DNA of 57,103 bases from Anaerolineae bacterium (lineage in GTDB: Bacteria; Chloroflexota; Anaerolineae; Aggregatilineales; Phototrophicaceae): the NCBI GenBank assembly GCA_022824365.1, contig JAJEAA010000031.1, positions 1 through 57,103 on the forward strand. The letters are read 5' to 3'. Position numbers and translations under genes: made by a program. This document shows positions 25,642-34,386 of this stretch, one piece after another (within the stretch, counting starts at the first letter, position 1; the number at the start of each line of letters is the position of its first letter). Below the pieces are notes generated by a model. It was given only the letters and a program-made list of their open reading frames with translations, made no database searches and was not told the DNA's origin.

Positions 25642-26886
25642 TTGGAGACAGATTGCAACGCACTCCGTGTCAACAGCGCGCGCCTGCGAGCCGACTTTGA
25701 TGCCCTGGCCGAGATCGGCGCGACCGTTGGCGGCGGCGTATCCCGCCTGGCGCTCTCGAATGAGGACCTTGAAGCGCGCTCCTGGTTCGCCGACCGCATC
25801 GAAGAAGCGGGCCTTCAGGTCAAGGATGACGAAGTCGGCAATTTGAGCGGCTTGCTCCCCGCTGAGGATGCGGAAGCCAAGACCCTGATGATCGGCTCGC
25901 ATCTGGATACGGTCCCCAACGGCGGTCGCTACGATGGCGCCATTGGCGTATTGGCGGCGCTGGAGTGCCTGCGGCGGATCAAGGAAGCGGGCTTGAAGCC
26001 GCGCTACCACCTGGAAGCGATCGACTTCACAGACGAAGAGGGCACCTGGAAATCTTTATTCGGCAGCAATGGCGTCATCGGCAAAATCTCGGCGAACGAT
26101 ATCAGCGACAGCTTGCATGACAACATGGCTTTTCGCGCCGCCCTCTACCGCGCTGGCATCATGCTGCCGGAACTGGGTAACGCCAAGCGCGAAGCCGGGT
26201 CCGTCCTGGGCTTTCTGGAATTGCACATTGAGCAAGGCAAAACCTTGCACGAGCGGCGATGCGACATTGGCATCGTCGACCGGATCGTAGGGCGCACGAC
26301 GTATAATGTCATCTTTTATGGCGAAGCCGCTCACGCCGGCACCACCACCGCCGAAGAGCGCCATGACGCCCTGCAAGGGGCGGCCGCCTTTATTATCGGC
26401 GCGCACAAGTGCGTCAGCGAAGAATTCAGCGAGGGCGTCGCCAATTGCGGCCATGTGAGCGTCAAGCCCGATTCCTTCAATGTCGTGCCGGCCGAAGCCT
26501 CGCTGCGCGTCGAATTTCGCCATCCAGATACGGCGACGCTGGGCGACATGGAAACGCGCTTGATCGAATTGGCGCAGCATTGCGCGCGGACTTACCGCCT
26601 TGAGGTGACGACCGAGCGCGTCATGCACCGCGCGGCCGAACGCATGTCGGGGTATCTCGTCCGCCAGATCGAAAGCGCCTGCCGCGCCGAAGGGGTCCGC
26701 TGCATGCCAATTGCCAGTTACAGCGGGCACAACGCGCAAATCATGAATCAGATGGTGCCGGCCGGCATGATCTTCTTGCCATCGGTGGACGGCATCAGCC
26801 ATAATCCCCGAGAGTTCACCGAATGGCGACACATCGAGATGGGCGCCAACGTCTTGCTGCGGACGATTATGCAGTTGATGGTTTGA
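25642..26886 (+). CDS. Zn-dependent amidohydrolase (hydantoinase/carbamoylase family)
   Basis: M20-type enzyme of the N-carbamoyl-L-amino-acid hydrolase/allantoate amidohydrolase family; opens a ureido or amide bond. 414 residues from the TTG at 25642 (GGGAA upstream); a GTG at 25579 would give 435 but lies before the predicted transcription start. Metal-site motifs: GSHLDTVPNGGRYDGAIGV with His and Asp, DEEG with the bridging and catalytic Glu, LELHIEQG, and a C-terminal His in GISHNPREFT. The dimerisation lid carries GEAAHAGTT. True substrate (carbamoyl-amino acid, allantoate, beta-ureidopropionate) cannot be assigned. Single gene, convergent with a LacI regulator. Confidence 0.92.
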   Translation: METDCNALRVNSARLRADFDALAEIGATVGGGVSRLALSNEDLEARSWFADRIEEAGLQVKDDEVGNLSGLLPAEDAEAKTLMIGSHLDTVPNGGRYDGAIGVLAALECLRRIKEAGLKPRYHLEAIDFTDEEGTWKSLFGSNGVIGKISANDISDSLHDNMAFRAALYRAGIMLPELGNAKREAGSVLGFLELHIEQGKTLHERRCDIGIVDRIVGRTTYNVIFYGEAAHAGTTTAEERHDALQGAAAFIIGAHKCVSEEFSEGVANCGHVSVKPDSFNVVPAEASLRVEFRHPDTATLGDMETRLIELAQHCARTYRLEVTTERVMHRAAERMSGYLVRQIESACRAEGVRCMPIASYSGHNAQIMNQMVPAGMIFLPSVDGISHNPREFTEWRHIEMGANVLLRTIMQLMV

Positions 26887-26923
26887 GCGCTGCTAGCCCT
26901 CTTGGATGGCTCGCAAAGCCGAC

Positions 26924-28000
26924 TCAGCTATTCTCTTCCAGAACCGGCGCGCATGATTCACGGACGATGAGTTCCGGCTCAATCAAGATGCGCCTCTGCA
27001 GCGCTGGGTCCTCAGGGGAATCTATGAGAGCAAGCAACAGATCGACCGCTTCAGCCGCAACCTTTTCGATGGGGCGTCGAATGGTCGTCAGTTCCGGCTG
27101 ACAGATAAAGCCTCCTTCGATGCCATCAAAGCCCGTTATCGACACATCACGGGGAACGCGCAAGCCTAGTTGCGCCGCGCCTTTGAGCGCCCCGAGCGCG
27201 AAGCCGTCCGTGGCGCAAACGATGGCAGTTGGCGGATTGGCTTGCCGCAGCAGCGCTTTCGCGTGGTCAACGGTGGAACGAAACAGCTTCTCGGATGCCG
27301 CAAAATCCTCCAGATTGTAAGGGAAATTATCCATAGTGGCGATGTATTCGCCGGGCAAGCTCAAGCCCTTGACCGCCATGCCCTCCTTGAAGAGCCGCAG
27401 CCTTTCGCGAACCAGAGGCCAAGCCAGGCTGCCCATGAAGGCGATTTTCCTGTGACCCAATCCCCACAGATAGTCGAGTAAGAGTTTGAAGCCGAGGGCT
27501 TCATCCGTGTGCGCCATCGGCACTTCGACGGCGATCCCCGCGGCGACGGAAACATGGGGTTTGTTCAGATTTCTTAGCTTGCGGGCTACATCGCGGTAAT
27601 TCGGCAAATCGCCCAGCAGCAGAAAGCCATCAAAGAGCTGCCCCTGGAGGATGCTTAACTGAGCTTCCACACTGTCGGGCATGTTTTTCATGATGCCGAC
27701 AAATAATTCAACATCGCGCCGCCGCGCAGCGAGTTGCACCTGCTGACCAAGACGCCCCATAAATTCGCCGCCTGGATTGCGGTTGACGGCGCCGATGATG
27801 CCAGTGCGCTTTGAACGCAGGGCGGAGGCCAGCGGGTTCGCCTGATAACCTAAGCGTTCAGCGATTTCGACAACACGCTCCCGCGTCTCGGCGCCAATGC
27901 GTACGCCATCGGTCTTGTTGTTCAGTATCTTGGACACGGTGCCGATTGAGACGCCGGCCTCTTCGGCAATATCTCGGATGCCTACTCTCGCCTTACGCAT
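26924..28000 (-). CDS. LacI-family regulator of the Opp/Dpp-GDPD operon
   Basis: 358 residues from the ATG at 28000, preceded by AAGAGG; a frame from 28039 adds 13 unlikely residues. Helix-turn-helix GIRDIAEEAGVSIGTVSKIL at residues 6-25 and hinge NPLASALRSKRTG. The sensor domain has AIVCATDGFALGALKGAAQL and SITGFDGI near the C-terminus. It is divergent from a binding protein-dependent transporter, and the 213-bp gap holds a 33-bp dyad with two AAACGTTT cores. LacI control of an oligopeptide-type transporter hints that the transported compound is sugar-related. Confidence 0.93.
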   Translation of the reverse strand: MRKARVGIRDIAEEAGVSIGTVSKILNNKTDGVRIGAETRERVVEIAERLGYQANPLASALRSKRTGIIGAVNRNPGGEFMGRLGQQVQLAARRRDVELFVGIMKNMPDSVEAQLSILQGQLFDGFLLLGDLPNYRDVARKLRNLNKPHVSVAAGIAVEVPMAHTDEALGFKLLLDYLWGLGHRKIAFMGSLAWPLVRERLRLFKEGMAVKGLSLPGEYIATMDNFPYNLEDFAASEKLFRSTVDHAKALLRQANPPTAIVCATDGFALGALKGAAQLGLRVPRDVSITGFDGIEGGFICQPELTTIRRPIEKVAAEAVDLLLALIDSPEDPALQRRILIEPELIVRESCAPVLEENS

Positions 28001-28053
28001 CTTGAAGTCAACCTCTTGTCCTTTCGCATACTCAATCATGATTATATCGCATT

Positions 28054-28086
28054 TTGAAAAAACGTTTGCGGAAAACGTTTTTTCAA
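28054..28086. promoter_or_regulatory. Long dyad operator: two LacI cores in one 33-bp palindrome
   Basis: TTGAAAAAACGTTT (28054-28067) and AAACGTTTTTTCAA (28073-28086) are perfect 14-bp inverted arms around GCGGA. Each arm is also a LacI-like site centred on AACGTT, so two dimers, or one tetramer, could bind side by side. A TATACAAT at 28094-28101 just downstream may be the operon's -10. Confidence 0.75.
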
Positions 28087-28212
28087 GTTATGCTATACAA
28101 TGTCGTTGAGAGATGCCCGATCAGAATTGGCGCGAGCGCGGCAGCAAATGGTCTTCTCCCAAGCGATATCCGAATCCCCTTTTACACTAGCACTATAATG
28201 CAGGAGGAAGAA

Positions 28213-29769
28213 ATGAACGACAAGCTTCTTATTCGGCGCCATCGCCTGACGCAGATCTTGGCATTGTCGCTGGCGCTAGTCTTGCTGGGCGCAGGCTGGC
28301 TGACGCCCGTAGCGGCGCAATCCGAGCGGGGCGTTACTATCGGCTTAAACTCGGTCCTGGACTCGCTTGATGTCCACAGCGCGATCGGTCCGAACGTCAT
28401 TGGGACGCGAGTTTATGCCTTGTTTCACGACCCGTTGCTGCAGCCCAGCCTTTCCGGCGAGCTCAAACCCATGCTAGCGACATCGGTGGAAAATGACGGG
28501 CTGGAATGGCGCTTTACCCTGCGCGATGGCGTGGCATTCCATGATGGCGCAATCATGACTGCCGACGATGTCGTCTACAGTTTTGAGCGCCTCCTCGACC
28601 CAGCTAATGAGTCATCCAATTTTGGGCAGGATTTGCAGCGCTTCGTCAGCGGCATTGAAGCCAGCGGCGAGCTAGAAGTCACTATCACCACTCACAACCT
28701 GGATCCGCTGCTCCCCTTGCGCGTCTCCAGCTATTGGGCGAGCATCGTGCCGCGCGCAGCGACCGAAGCAATGGATGCGGCCACCCGCCAGTTCATGCCA
28801 CTGGGCGCCGGTCCTTACAAAGTTGTGGAGTTTGTCCCGGGCGATCGCCTGGTCTTGGAACGGCACGACGCCTATTGGGGCGGCGAGGCGGCGGCGAGCG
28901 ATGTCGTCTTGCGCTTCATCACCGAAGACGCCACGCGAATCGCTGCCTTGCAATCGGGCGATGTCGACCTGATTTCGCAGGTACCAGTTGACCAGCTTGG
29001 CGCGCTCCAAACAGCCGGCGGCTTCACCATCGCCAGCGCCGAGACAGACAATCACATGGCGGTCCACTTCAATACGGTCAAGGGACCCACCGCCGATGTG
29101 AATATCCGCCGCGCCATGTCCTTGGCTATTGACCGCGAACTGATCGTCGAAGAACTTTGGCAGGGCTTGACAACCATCCCGCCAGATTACGTATTTCCCG
29201 GCGCCGTCGGCCATGACCCGACCTATCCGGGCTTCGCCTACGATCCAGCGGCGGCGCGCGAATTGGTCGCCAACAGCGATTACGACGGCGCGCCCATCAG
29301 TTTTCAGGCCACGGCCGGGTACTATGCCAATACCGATGTCATCATGCCGGTTATGGCGCAGATGTGGGAAAACATTGGATTGAACATCGATTATCAGCCG
29401 ATGGAAGGCTCGGCTTTTCTCGATCTGTACTTCGCCGGTGACATAACGACCAACCTCCAGCAGTTCGCCGGCGCCGGCGATGGTCAACGGTTGTTCCAGA
29501 CCTGGGCGGTAGAAAACATTTGGCGTCCCAATTACTATCAGCCGTCGGCGGAATACGACGCGCTCTTCACAGCTGTGTCCCAATCGGTTGATATGGCGGA
29601 ACGCCACGCCAGCTTGCAGAGCTTGAAGCGGATCCTGGATGCTGATGTGCCGATGGCGCCGATCTACCGCAATATCGATATCTACGCCTTCAGCGACGCG
29701 CTTGACTGGCGTCCGGGTCCCGGCTTCATCATGGATCTCCGCCCGGACAATCTGAGGTTCTCCAATTGA
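28213..29769 (+). CDS. Solute-binding protein family 5 (oligopeptide/dipeptide type)
   Basis: 518 residues. The start at 28213 is set by AGGAGGAAGAA immediately upstream. Sec signal peptide (LTQILALSLALVLLGAGWL, cleavage near VAAQ). Family-5 landmarks: EWRFTLRDGVAFHDG, MTADDVVYSFERLLDP, GAGPYKVVEFVPGDRLVLER, NIRRAMSLAIDRE. Family 5 proteins bind peptides, nickel, haem or oligosaccharides. Here the LacI control and the downstream glycerophosphodiesterase argue for a sugar- or phospholipid-derived ligand, an inference. First gene of a four-gene operon. Confidence 0.93.
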   Translation: MNDKLLIRRHRLTQILALSLALVLLGAGWLTPVAAQSERGVTIGLNSVLDSLDVHSAIGPNVIGTRVYALFHDPLLQPSLSGELKPMLATSVENDGLEWRFTLRDGVAFHDGAIMTADDVVYSFERLLDPANESSNFGQDLQRFVSGIEASGELEVTITTHNLDPLLPLRVSSYWASIVPRAATEAMDAATRQFMPLGAGPYKVVEFVPGDRLVLERHDAYWGGEAAASDVVLRFITEDATRIAALQSGDVDLISQVPVDQLGALQTAGGFTIASAETDNHMAVHFNTVKGPTADVNIRRAMSLAIDRELIVEELWQGLTTIPPDYVFPGAVGHDPTYPGFAYDPAAARELVANSDYDGAPISFQATAGYYANTDVIMPVMAQMWENIGLNIDYQPMEGSAFLDLYFAGDITTNLQQFAGAGDGQRLFQTWAVENIWRPNYYQPSAEYDALFTAVSQSVDMAERHASLQSLKRILDADVPMAPIYRNIDIYAFSDALDWRPGPGFIMDLRPDNLRFSN

Positions 29770-29842
29770 TCGCGCCCCGCTGGAGAACAGGTTTGCTGCG
29801 GTGTCGGCCCGATGCCGCCGCAAGCCCGGGCAATTCATCAGC

Positions 29843-30754
29843 ATGAGTCGACTCGCGCCGCGCGCAATTAGGGCAGCCCTCACTTTGTGGGGGGTGCTCT
29901 TGCTGACCTTTGTGCTGGGCCGGCTGCAAGGCGACCCGGCGAAACTGCTACTACCCCTAACAGCGCCCGCTGAAGATTTTCACAATATGCGAGTCGCTCT
30001 CGGGCTGGATCAGCCGCTGCCAGCGCAATTTGTTGTCTATCTGGGCAATCTGCTGCGCGGCGACTTCGGTTACTCGATTGCCTCGGGACGCCCGGCTCTG
30101 GATGTCATTGTCGAACGCATCCCCGCCACGTTGGAATTGGGTATTCCCGCTTTCCTGTTATCGGTGGGGCTGTCGCTCCCGCTAGGCATCGTCGCCGCGC
30201 TGAAACGCAACAGCCTGACCGACCGCGCGATCATGAGCCTGAGCTTGATCGGCCACTCGCTGCCAGCATTCATCATCGGCATCCTGCTGATATTCCTGTT
30301 CAGCGTAAACTTGCGCCTGCTGCCAGCTTTTGGCCGCGGCGCGCCCGCTAATTTGATATTGCCGACCATCGCGCTCGCCGTCTATCCAATGACTATTCTT
30401 ATTCGCTTGACACGCTCTTCCATGCTGGAGGTATTAAACGAAACCTATATTCGAACCGGCTATGCAAAGGGCTTGTCCGCTTCCAGGGTGATCCTGGTTC
30501 ATGCGCTGCGCAACGCCTTTGCGCCGGTGCTGACGGTCGTCGGTCTCCAGATTGCAGGCCTCATCAGCGGCGCCGCCATCATCGAAACTGTCTTTTCCTG
30601 GCCCGGCATCGGCTGGCTGGCCGTCCAGTCGATTGGCAGCCGCGATTATCCAATCATTCAAGCCATCGTGCTCCTGTCGGCCTGCGCCTTTTCACTGACA
30701 AACCTGGCTGTCGATGCCTTTTACGCCATTCTTGATCCGCGCATCCGCGAGTAG
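29843..30754 (+). CDS. ABC permease, DppB/OppB type
   Basis: 303 residues from the ATG at 29843 (a GTG at 29801 adds 14). Six helices. Typical blocks: GDPAKLLLPLTAPAEDFHNM, LGLDQPLPAQFVVYLGNLLRGDFGYS, EAA-like loop TYIRTGYAKGLSASRVILVH, and the terminal ETVFSWPGIGWLAVQSI..RDYP...DPRIRE. Ribosome site weak for both starts, suggesting coupling to the SBP gene 73 nt upstream. A DppC partner follows after 5 bp. Confidence 0.93.
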   Translation: MSRLAPRAIRAALTLWGVLLLTFVLGRLQGDPAKLLLPLTAPAEDFHNMRVALGLDQPLPAQFVVYLGNLLRGDFGYSIASGRPALDVIVERIPATLELGIPAFLLSVGLSLPLGIVAALKRNSLTDRAIMSLSLIGHSLPAFIIGILLIFLFSVNLRLLPAFGRGAPANLILPTIALAVYPMTILIRLTRSSMLEVLNETYIRTGYAKGLSASRVILVHALRNAFAPVLTVVGLQIAGLISGAAIIETVFSWPGIGWLAVQSIGSRDYPIIQAIVLLSACAFSLTNLAVDAFYAILDPRIRE

Positions 30755-30759
30755 AAGCC

Positions 30760-31662
30760 ATGCCCCCACTGCGAAAACAACGAGCCAGGCCTGTCAATCG
30801 AGAATCTGGGCGCTTGCGCTATCTCCGGGAGTTGGCGAGTTGGTGGCGGCGCCACAGCAACTTTGCCGTCAATCTCAGCGCTTTTGTCTTGCTCAGCATC
30901 ACCCTGATGAGCGCCTTTGCCGACAACTTGTCGCCTCACGATCCGAACCAGATTGACCTGCGCAGCCGCCTGGCGCCGCCGTCCTGGCTGGGCGAGCATC
31001 CCTTCGGGACGGATCGCACCGGGCGCGACGTCTTGAGCCGAACCTTGCACGGCGGCCGCGCCTCTCTCTTGATTGGCTTCATCGCTTCCGCTATCGGTCT
31101 CGTGGTCGGTACCGTATTGGGCTTGCTCAGCGGATATCTGCGCAGTTGGCTAGATCATCTCATCATGTACTTCATCGATGTTCAATTATCGCTGCCCTTC
31201 ATCCTGCTGGCGATCGCTGTGGCGCTAATCCTGGGCAACTCCCTGATTGTGCTGATCGGTATCGCGGCGCTTTCCGCTTGGCCCTTCTACGCGCGCGTCG
31301 TCCGCGGCTGTGTGCTTTCGCTGCGAAAACGCGAGTTTACAATTGCCGCGCAAGCCTTGGGCGCATCGCAGAGCCACATCATTCGCCGGCATCTGCTGCC
31401 GAATGTCCTTTCGCCCATCCTGGTGATCGCAACCCTTAGCATCGCGCGGATTATTCTACTGGAAAGCGCCCTGAGTTTCCTCGGGATTGGGCTTTCCCCG
31501 AAGACGCCCTCCTGGGGCAACATGATCGATGAGGGCCGGGGGAACTTGAACAATGCCGCCTGGATCGCGCTGACGCCAAGCGCATTTCTGATGTCGCTGA
31601 CAATGGCGGTCGGCACGCTTGGCGATTGGCTGCGCGACCTCACTGATGTCCGGCTTGAGTGA
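30760..31662 (+). CDS. ABC permease, DppC/OppC type
   Basis: 300 residues, six helices. Carries the DppC N-terminal LSPHDPNQIDLRSRL...EHPFGTDRTGRDVLSR, the EAA-like loop EFTIAAQALGASQSHIIRRH and the C-terminal ESALSFLGIGLSPKTPSWGNM plus the LGDWLRDLTDVRL end. The operon contains no DppD/DppF ATPase genes, so energy must come from ATPases encoded elsewhere. Followed after 17 bp by GDPD. Confidence 0.94.
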   Translation: MPPLRKQRARPVNRESGRLRYLRELASWWRRHSNFAVNLSAFVLLSITLMSAFADNLSPHDPNQIDLRSRLAPPSWLGEHPFGTDRTGRDVLSRTLHGGRASLLIGFIASAIGLVVGTVLGLLSGYLRSWLDHLIMYFIDVQLSLPFILLAIAVALILGNSLIVLIGIAALSAWPFYARVVRGCVLSLRKREFTIAAQALGASQSHIIRRHLLPNVLSPILVIATLSIARIILLESALSFLGIGLSPKTPSWGNMIDEGRGNLNNAAWIALTPSAFLMSLTMAVGTLGDWLRDLTDVRLE

Positions 31663-31679
31663 GTTAGAGCGCGCCAGAT

Positions 31680-32444
31680 ATGCCCCTGCCTGACAGGCGA
31701 CCCTGGATCATCGCCCATCGCGGTGTTCCAGAGCAAGCGCCGGAAAACACCCTCAAGAGCTTCGCGCTCGCCATCAGCCAAGGGGCTGACCTGCTTGAAA
31801 TCGATATACATTTATCGGCCGACAAACAGCTTGTCGTCATACACGATGTCACTGTTGACCGCAGTACCAACGGCCATGGACGGGTCGATCAACTGACTCT
31901 AAAAGAGTTGCGGACGCTGGATGCGGGCGCCTGGATGGGACCAGCGCATCGCGGAGAGAAAATCCCCCGGTTGAAAGAGGTCTTCGATATGACAGCTGAC
32001 CGCGCCGGGCTGGTCATCGAACTAAAACATGGTTCAGATCGCTATGCCGGTATTGAGCGGCTGCTGGTACAAGCGATTGAGACTGAGCGGCGATTGAACG
32101 ATGTCATAATAATCTCCAGCGACAGTCGCGCGATCAAAGCCATTAACGCGCTCAACCCGGATATCATGACGTTGGATTTTGGGAATCGGCCGCTTGCCTC
32201 GCCATATTGGCTGACCCGCAAGCCACTTCAATACCGCGGCAAACGTTTCCTTTTTACCAACGCAGCTGAAGTTGAGGCGGAAATCATCGGGCGCCTGCAC
32301 GATCTGGGATTCCAGGTCTTGACCTCCGTCGTCAAAGAACAACTGAGTTGCGAGGCTCTCGAAAGATTACGGGCTGCCTGCATTGACGGGATATTCACCG
32401 AGCGCGTCCTGAAATTGAAACGGGCGCTTGCCGGTCCTCGCTAG
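31680..32444 (+). CDS. Glycerophosphodiester phosphodiesterase
   Basis: 254-residue GDPD TIM barrel that splits glycerophosphodiesters into glycerol-3-phosphate and an alcohol. Active-site motifs: AHRGVPEQAPENTLKSF (His/Arg and Glu-Asn), LEIDIHLSADKQLVVIHD with metal-binding Glu and Asp and the general acid/base His, and ELK for the third metal ligand. No signal peptide, so it acts in the cytoplasm. Last gene of the SBP-permease-permease operon, which suggests the transporter delivers glycerophosphodiesters or a related headgroup. Confidence 0.93.
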   Translation: MPLPDRRPWIIAHRGVPEQAPENTLKSFALAISQGADLLEIDIHLSADKQLVVIHDVTVDRSTNGHGRVDQLTLKELRTLDAGAWMGPAHRGEKIPRLKEVFDMTADRAGLVIELKHGSDRYAGIERLLVQAIETERRLNDVIIISSDSRAIKAINALNPDIMTLDFGNRPLASPYWLTRKPLQYRGKRFLFTNAAEVEAEIIGRLHDLGFQVLTSVVKEQLSCEALERLRAACIDGIFTERVLKLKRALAGPR

Positions 32445-32533
32445 CTGGACAGGCTGATTGGTAGTACTATCTCGGTATACGAGAGCGCGTAGCAATGCGT
32501 TCTGACGCAAGTTGAATAGCCAAGAGAAAACAC

Positions 32534-33157
32534 ATGTCCCACCTTCAACGCCGCGAAAAAGAACGACTGATGCGGGAAGCGGGCCGCCTCCCCAACGGTC
32601 AATCTTTGACCGAAAAATTTCCCGTGCTCACCTACGGACCGACGCCCAAGTTCAACCCCGCCACCTGGGACCTGCGGGTCTTCGGCGCGGTCAAAAGCGA
32701 GCGGCGCTGGACCTGGGCGGAGTTCCTGGAACTGCCGACGCAGCAGATGACAGTCGATATCCACTGCGTCACGCGCTGGAGCAAATTCGATACGACCTGG
32801 GAAGGCGTCATGTTCCGCGACTTCCTGCGCGAGCTTGAGCTCACTGACGAGGCGCGTTTTGTCATCGCCCACTGCGATTATGGCTACACGACCAACCTGA
32901 CACTGGAAGCGATGGACGATGATGATGTCATGCTCGCCACCAAATACGAGGACCGTTGGCTGCATGAGCCCGAGTTGATCGAGCATGGCGGACCGCTGCG
33001 CACGGTTGTGCCCAAGCGCTATTTCTGGAAGAGCGCCAAATTCTTGCGCGCGCTGGAATTCAGCCCGGTGGACAAGCCCGGTTTCTGGGAAGCGGGCGCC
33101 TACCACAACGAGGGCGACCCCTTCAAAGAGGAGCGCTTCAACCGGCGGGGGTTTTAA
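32534..33157 (+). CDS. Sulfite-oxidase-like molybdopterin protein
   Basis: 207-residue stand-alone Moco-binding domain of the sulfite oxidase fold (YuiH/YedY-like). DIHCVTRWSK supplies the molybdenum-ligating cysteine (about residue 78). Other family blocks: PKFNPATWDLRVFGAV, WTWAEFLELP, LPT.., HGGPLRTVVPKRYFWKSAKF. No signal peptide or haem domain, so it is a cytoplasmic enzyme of unknown substrate. AAGAG lies about 10 nt before the ATG. The stop codon is directly followed, in frame, by the alcohol dehydrogenase remnant. Confidence 0.92.
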   Translation: MSHLQRREKERLMREAGRLPNGQSLTEKFPVLTYGPTPKFNPATWDLRVFGAVKSERRWTWAEFLELPTQQMTVDIHCVTRWSKFDTTWEGVMFRDFLRELELTDEARFVIAHCDYGYTTNLTLEAMDDDDVMLATKYEDRWLHEPELIEHGGPLRTVVPKRYFWKSAKFLRALEFSPVDKPGFWEAGAYHNEGDPFKEERFNRRGF

Positions 33158-33304
33158 TCCTCATCCCTGCTGCTCAACCTCTATGCCGCCGGCAAACTCA
33201 AGCTGCGCGAATTGATCACGCGGACTTATCGGCTGGAGCAGATCAACAAGGCTTACGCCGACCTGGTCAGCGGGGTGCTGGCGCGGAGCCTGATAGTGTA
33301 CTGA
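33158..33304 (+). pseudogene. C-terminal fragment of a Zn-dependent alcohol dehydrogenase
   Basis: Forty-eight codons ending in TGA at 33302-33304, directly after the stop of the sulfite-oxidase-like gene and in its frame. The reading (LYAAGKLKLRELITRTYRLE, then INKAYADLVSGVLARSLIVY) is the standard C-terminus of class III or aryl-alcohol zinc dehydrogenases. No start codon, cofactor domain or zinc-ligand region is left. Evidence of a deletion joining the two loci. Confidence 0.75.
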
Positions 33305-33319
33305 GTTTCTGCCGTGTGG

Positions 33320-33392
33320 CGTGGCGACGACCTATCAAGTCGCCAGAAATTCGCCATACATAGAAAAGGGCGACCCAATGGATCGCCCCTGC
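33320..33392. repeat. Two GGCGACC-type hairpin repeats between convergent genes
   Basis: GGGCGACCCAATGGATCGCC followed by CCTGC (33368-33392) is a clear copy of the dispersed family in reverse orientation (GCAGGGGCGATCCATTGGGT on the other strand). A degenerate copy (GGCGACGACCTATCAAGTCG, 33325-33344) lies just before it. Confidence 0.6.
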
Positions 33393-33415
33393 AAATCACT
33401 ATGCTGGCGCGGTTC

Positions 33416-34261
33416 TTAGCCGGTCGCCGCGGCGATGGCTCGTCTGAGGAAGACGCCCGCCATCTGCTGCCGATAGCTCTCCGGATAGGCGATATCGCCC
33501 GCCAGCCAATCGCCGATATCGGCTTTGACCGCCTCGGCCGCCGCGCTAATGGCGGCGTCATCCAATGTCGAGCCGGCCAGCGCCGCCTCCGCGCCGGCGC
33601 ATTTGACCGCCTTCACCGTCGCCCCGCCGACCGCGACATCCGCCTGCGCGCAAGTGCCGCCATCCATCTTCAGACAGACAGCGACTCCCACGATGGCGTA
33701 GCGTGAAGCGGGATGCGGGAACTTTACATAGGCGCATTGGCAGTCGCTACAGTTTGGCAGGCTGAGGCCAGTGATGAGCTCGCCATCTTCCAAGTCAGTC
33801 TCGAAGAGGTCGACGAAGAAGTCTTGCGCGCTGACACTGCGGGAGCCATCCGCGCCCTGGATATTGATCGTGGCGCCGCAAGCCACCAGCACCGTCGGCG
33901 GGTCGGACGCCGGGTCGGCATGAGCGATATTGCCGCCAATCGTGCCGAAGTTGCGCACGGCTTGGTCGCCAACTTGCCCGCAGGCGCTGGCCAGACCGGC
34001 GCACATCGCTTGCACATCCGCCGAGGCGGCGATTTCGGCATGGGTCGTGGTCGCGCCGATCGTGAGTCCGCCATTGGCGGAGATGCCGCGCAGGCTGTCG
34101 ATGCCGCCGATATCCACCAGTTGCTCGGGCGCAGCCAGACGGAGCTTCATCACCGGCAGCAGGCTGTGCCCGCCGGCCAGAAACTTGCCCTCATCGCCGA
34201 TCAAACTCAGCGCTTCATCAACCGAGCCCGCGCGCGCGTAATCAAATTCATTAGGCCACAT
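33416..34261 (-). CDS. FAD-binding medium subunit of a molybdenum hydroxylase (CoxM-like)
   Basis: 281 residues. FAD-binding domain of the xanthine dehydrogenase/CO dehydrogenase family that passes electrons from the iron-sulfur subunit to an acceptor. Motifs: AGGHSLLPVMKLRLA (FAD pyrophosphate), TIGATTTHAEIA, and RNFGTIGGNIAHADPASD, plus PHPASRYAIVGVAV. Third gene of the CoxS-CoxL-CoxM order on the minus strand, separated from the large subunit by 125 bp that hold two hairpin repeats. Confidence 0.93.
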   Translation of the reverse strand: MWPNEFDYARAGSVDEALSLIGDEGKFLAGGHSLLPVMKLRLAAPEQLVDIGGIDSLRGISANGGLTIGATTTHAEIAASADVQAMCAGLASACGQVGDQAVRNFGTIGGNIAHADPASDPPTVLVACGATINIQGADGSRSVSAQDFFVDLFETDLEDGELITGLSLPNCSDCQCAYVKFPHPASRYAIVGVAVCLKMDGGTCAQADVAVGGATVKAVKCAGAEAALAGSTLDDAAISAAAEAVKADIGDWLAGDIAYPESYRQQMAGVFLRRAIAAATG

Positions 34262-34291
34262 ATTTGTTTTCCTCCTCCGTTTGTCCTTGAC

Positions 34292-34378
34292 GCGGGCGAC
34301 CGAATCGCCCTACAGTTCTTGGTTTCCTGCGAGCGGTTCACCGGGTCGCGTAGACACTGACCGGGAGTCGCCCTACAC
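34292..34378. repeat. Two hairpin repeats between the large and medium subunit genes
   Basis: GCGGGCGACCGAATCGCCCT (34292-34311) and, further on, GGTTCACCGGGTCGCG... GGAGTCGCCCTACACA (34334-34378): members of the GTAGGGGCGA family in reverse orientation, interrupting an operon. Confidence 0.6.
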
Positions 34379-34386
34379 ATATTCGA

